Shown here: positions 61,415-64,000 of the stretch, piece after piece
Position numbering within the stretch: the first letter of the stretch is position 1
Layout of the letters: each line of letters opens with the position of its first letter
From: Sutcliffiella horikoshii
GTDB lineage: Bacteria; Bacillota; Bacilli; Bacillales; Bacillaceae_I
Assembly (NCBI RefSeq): GCF_019931755.1
Contig: NZ_CP082918.1
Location: 1,096,001-1,160,000 of the forward strand
Reading direction: 5' to 3'
Length of the DNA: 64,000 bases
Notes under the pieces: model-generated
Told to the model about the DNA's origin: nothing
What the model saw: only the letters and a program-made list of their open reading frames with translations
Databases searched by the model: none
Made by a program: the position numbers and the translations under genes

Positions 61415-62029
61415 TTGCAATTACATCTTATTACGGATGGTAAAAAAACGAAGGAAGAGCTTGTAGCTATCTTGTGTGAAGTCCATGAGTCAGTGGATTT
61501 CATCCATGTAAGAGAAAAACACCGAAGTGCAATAGAGGTCTTTGAGCTGGTTGATGAGCTGATTAAATCTGGAATCCAGCCCAGGAAAATCATCATAAAC
61601 GACCGTATCGATGTTGCCCATGTGCTTCATGTCGGCGGCGTACAACTGGCTTATCACAGTCTTGGAGTTTCAGAGATTCGCAGAAATTTTCCTGAATTAA
61701 GGGTGGGGAAGTCGGTACATAGTTACGAAGAGGCAATACAGGCAGAAAGGGATGGGGCTGATTTTGTCGTATATGGCCATATTTATTCGACCTCTTCTAA
61801 GGAGGGGTTGATACCCAAAGGACTGATGGGATTAAAAAGATTAACAACATCCTTGAAGATACCCGTTATTGCCATAGGTGGAATAACTCCTGACAAACTT
61901 CAGGAATTAAGGAGTGCCGGGGCCGGTGGGATTGCGGTCATGTCCGGAATCATGGATGCAAATAATAACGCTCATGCAGCGAAAGCCTTTCAAGCAGCAT
62001 TGCTTGCCGAAAAGGAGGAGATTGGATGA
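61415..62029 (+). CDS. tenI: Thiazole tautomerase TenI
   Basis: A 204-residue ThiE/TenI-fold barrel. QLHLITDGKKTKEELVAILC, then VDFIHVREKHRS and the phosphate loops GGITPDK and AVMSGIM. As the gene opens a thiO-thiS-thiG operon, and the ThiE-specific pyrophosphate residues are not evident, TenI (thiazole-phosphate tautomerase) is preferred over ThiE. TTG 61415 follows GGGTGAG. It overlaps thiO by four bases. Confidence 0.88.
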   Translation: MQLHLITDGKKTKEELVAILCEVHESVDFIHVREKHRSAIEVFELVDELIKSGIQPRKIIINDRIDVAHVLHVGGVQLAYHSLGVSEIRRNFPELRVGKSVHSYEEAIQAERDGADFVVYGHIYSTSSKEGLIPKGLMGLKRLTTSLKIPVIAIGGITPDKLQELRSAGAGGIAVMSGIMDANNNAHAAKAFQAALLAEKEEIG

Positions 62030-63156
62030 AAAAAAGCTATGACGTAATTATTATCGGTGGTGGTGTTAACGCCTGTTCCATTGCGTACTATCTTGCCGGT
62101 GAAGGAAGAAGTGTATTGCTTTTGGAAAGGGAAAAGTTGGCGGGCAAGGCATCGAGTGCAGCTGCAGGCATGCTTGGAGCCCAGGTAGAAGTGAGTGAAG
62201 AAGGAGCACTTTTTGATATTGCCAAGGAAAGCAGGGCGATGTTTCCCTCTCTTCAGTACGAATTGAAGGAGCACTCGGGAATCGACATAGAACTTGTGCA
62301 GAAAGGGATGCTGAAGCTTGCCATGAATGAGGAAGAGGAACGGCACCTAAAAAGCACGATTGCCTTCCAACAAAAGCTAGGGGAACGGGCAGAATGGCTT
62401 GCGCCTGAACAAGTAGCAGCAAGGGAGGGGCAACTATCGGATGCTCTGTTGGGGGCGATGGACATTCCGATGGATGGCCATGTCAACCCTGAACGACTTA
62501 CCCATGCATTTGCGAAATCGGCCGTCAACCTTGGAGCGGAAGTGAAAGAGTATGTAGAGGTGTACTCGCTACTGATGGATGGGAGTACCGTTAAAGGTGT
62601 TGAAACAAGCAACGGTACGTTTCATGGGGGAAATGTAGTCGTTGCAGCAGGCGCTTGGAGTAAAAGGCTGCTTGGTGAGTGCGGCGTGACCGTTTCCGCA
62701 TATCCGGTAAAAGGGGAGTGCTTCTCTGTCATCACAGAGCGACCATTGCTCGCAAGTACTATTTTTACAGAAAGCTGTTACATTGTTCCGAAAAGCGGAA
62801 ACAGGCTAGTTATCGGGGCCACGATGATCCCTGACACTTTTTCTGAGAATGTTACGGTAGGTGGGCTTTTTCAGTTAATGGAGGAAGCTGCCAGAGTGCT
62901 TCCGGCTTTGAAGAGCGCCACTTTTGAGAAAGCTTGGTCAGGGATACGCCCGCAAACGGGGGATGGTCTTCCATATCTGGGGCAGCATCCGAAATATAAG
63001 AATCTTGTCATCGCTACCGGACATTATCGGAATGGAATCCTACTATCCCCCATCACAGGAAAACTTGTAACAAAAATGATTCAAGGTGAGCCTTTGCCTG
63101 TTTATATGGAAGCTTTTAAGTTAGATAGAGTAAAAGAATATGCAAGGGGTGAGTAG
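62026..63156 (+). CDS. thiO: Glycine oxidase ThiO
   Basis: A 376-residue FAD enzyme oxidising glycine to the imine needed for the thiazole ring. N-terminal FAD motif VIIIGGGVNACSIAYYLAGEG (about 6-26), GKASSAAAGMLGAQVE (substrate/FAD region), and C-terminal HYRNGILLSPITG. ATG 62026 sits in the overlap with tenI after AAGGAGGAG. The thiS start follows its stop by one base. Confidence 0.94.
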   Translation: MKKSYDVIIIGGGVNACSIAYYLAGEGRSVLLLEREKLAGKASSAAAGMLGAQVEVSEEGALFDIAKESRAMFPSLQYELKEHSGIDIELVQKGMLKLAMNEEEERHLKSTIAFQQKLGERAEWLAPEQVAAREGQLSDALLGAMDIPMDGHVNPERLTHAFAKSAVNLGAEVKEYVEVYSLLMDGSTVKGVETSNGTFHGGNVVVAAGAWSKRLLGECGVTVSAYPVKGECFSVITERPLLASTIFTESCYIVPKSGNRLVIGATMIPDTFSENVTVGGLFQLMEEAARVLPALKSATFEKAWSGIRPQTGDGLPYLGQHPKYKNLVIATGHYRNGILLSPITGKLVTKMIQGEPLPVYMEAFKLDRVKEYARGE

Positions 63157-63157
63157 T

Positions 63158-63361
63158 TTGAAACTAATTATTAATGGTGACGCTATCGAAATTCCGGATT
63201 CAGTGAAGACCGTATCGGAACTGTTAGTGCATTTTCAACTGGACCAGAAAGTGGTCATAGTGGAAAAGAATAAAGAGATTCTGCAAAAGGAAGATCATGT
63301 GGCAGAGAACGTGCAAGATGGAGATCAATTCGAATTAGTACATTTCGTAGGAGGCGGTTAA
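63158..63361 (+). CDS. thiS: Sulfur carrier protein ThiS
   Basis: A 67-residue ubiquitin-like sulfur carrier ending in the required Gly-Gly (FVGGG), which is thiocarboxylated and donates sulfur to ThiG. The start is TTG 63158, nine bases after AGGGGTGAG; an ATG six codons upstream lies inside thiO. The family is 66 residues long in B. subtilis, agreeing with this start. Confidence 0.92.
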   Translation: MKLIINGDAIEIPDSVKTVSELLVHFQLDQKVVIVEKNKEILQKEDHVAENVQDGDQFELVHFVGGG

Positions 63362-63362
63362 T

Positions 63363-64000
63363 ATGTTGAAAATTGGTTCATATTCCTTTAATTCCAGGTT
63401 GTTGTTAGGAACAGGGAAGTACCCAGACTTTGATATCCAAAAGCAGGCGGTGGATGTTTCAGAATCGGAAATACTGACATTCGCGGTTAGAAGAATGAAC
63501 ATCTTTGAAGCAAGTCAGCCAAACTTTCTGGAAAAGTTAGATTTGGAGAAATACACGCTATTACCGAACACAGCAGGTGCCAAAACGGCGGAAGAAGCTG
63601 TAAGAATTGCCAAGCTTGCGAAGGCTTCCGGGCTTTGCGACATGATTAAGGTGGAAGTAATCGGTTGTTGGAAAACACTATTGCCAGATCCGGTCGAAAC
63701 GTTGAAGGCAACGGAAGAACTTTTAAAAGAAGGCTTTACGGTGCTTCCTTATACTTCAGATGATGTAGTGCTTGCTAGAAAACTAGAAGAACTTGGGGCC
63801 CACGCCATCATGCCAGGTGCTTCTCCAATCGGTTCCGGACAAGGAATTATCAACGAATTGAACTTAGGATTTATCATTGAACAGTCCAATGTACCGGTTA
63901 TCGTGGATGCAGGAATCGGTTCACCAGCAGATGCTGCAAAGGCGATGGAGTTGGGAGCCGATGGTGTGCTATTGAATACGGCTGTTTCCGCAGCAAAAAA
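63363..64000 (+). CDS. thiG: Thiazole synthase ThiG (3' end outside window)
   Basis: ATG 63363 follows GTAGGAGGCGG, one base after thiS. The 212 visible codons begin [20 protein letters not shown] and include [29 protein letters not shown], the Schiff-base Lys in MIKVEVIG, the [11 protein letters not shown] phosphate loop and [14 protein letters not shown]. ThiG joins deoxyxylulose 5-phosphate, dehydroglycine and ThiS thiocarboxylate into the thiazole. The gene runs off the window. Confidence 0.95.
   Translation, partial: MLKIGSYSFNSRLLLGTGKYPDFDIQKQAVDVSESEILTFAVRRMNIFEASQPNFLEKLDLEKYTLLPNTAGAKTAEEAVRIAKLAKASGLCDMIKVEVIGCWKTLLPDPVETLKATEELLKEGFTVLPYTSDDVVLARKLEELGAHAIMPGASPIGSGQGIINELNLGFIIEQSNVPVIVDAGIGSPADAAKAMELGADGVLLNTAVSAAK

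Overview
The window reads as chromosomal DNA of a spore-forming Bacillaceae bacterium (Bacillus sensu lato, possibly near Sutcliffiella; the genus is a guess). Support: low-to-moderate GC, strong GGAGG ribosome sites, frequent TTG/GTG starts, spoVR with a SigE-type promoter, a SigB-type promoter before a universal stress gene, an RsbR-like protein, and many gene neighbourhoods known from B. subtilis (fruRKA, ktrAB, tenA-ykoEDC, tenI-thiO-thiS-thiG, a yvdTSR-like SMR cassette). I see no rRNA, tRNA, prophage, intact insertion sequence or CRISPR array. It is mostly housekeeping and transport DNA with unusually many RNA switches.

Layout. 0-5.7 kb: tail of an M14 peptidase, mgtE behind an M-box-like leader, a TauE/SafE permease, spoVR, a MEDS-domain protein. 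5.8-9.5 kb: fruR-fruK-fruA with a cre site inside the promoter spacer. 9.6-14.9 kb: carotenoid-desaturase-like flavoprotein, ferritin-like protein, padR-chrA, and a yybP-ykoY (Mn2+) riboswitch ahead of a 36-aa basic peptide, a lipoprotein and a small kinase-like protein. 15-19 kb: ECF sigma/anti-sigma pair, a 49-aa protein, a first array of 52-bp hairpin repeats, an azoreductase with two candidate operators. 19-28.9 kb: ktrAB behind a ydaO (c-di-AMP) riboswitch, membrane proteins, a Ca/Na exchanger, uppP, a second array of the 52-bp repeats just before a solo tyrosine recombinase, and a CPA1 antiporter. 29-36.7 kb: Gly-rich probable coat protein, xpt plus NCS2 permease under a purine riboswitch, and a run of small secreted, lipo- and membrane proteins. 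36.7-42 kb: dedA plus a second uppP, then nrdAB (class I ribonucleotide reductase) behind a cobalamin riboswitch. 42-51.4 kb: RsbR-like protein, aldo/keto reductase, DAACS symporter, SMR pair with TetR regulator, small proteins, a Pro/Gly-rich probable coat protein, UspA, and adenine deaminase behind a guanine-type purine riboswitch. 51.6-57.3 kb: class A PBP, VLRF1 protein, SDR, MFS. 57.4-64 kb: two TPP-riboswitch operons, one for thiamine salvage/uptake (tenA-ykoE-ykoD-ykoC) and one for thiazole synthesis (tenI-thiO-thiS-thiG, running off the window).

Common threads. Eight metabolite-responsive leaders (Mg-like, Mn, c-di-AMP, two purine, cobalamin, two TPP) sit in 64 kb. K+ handling (ktrAB, CPA1 antiporter with RCK_C) and undecaprenyl-phosphate recycling (two UppP, one DedA) each appear as multi-gene themes. 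Two intergenic repeat families stand out: 52-bp tandem hairpin units at two loci, and about 125-190-bp GC-rich palindromic elements in six copies, four of them arranged as two copies of one ~360-bp inverted composite. These repeats are the least explained parts of the window.
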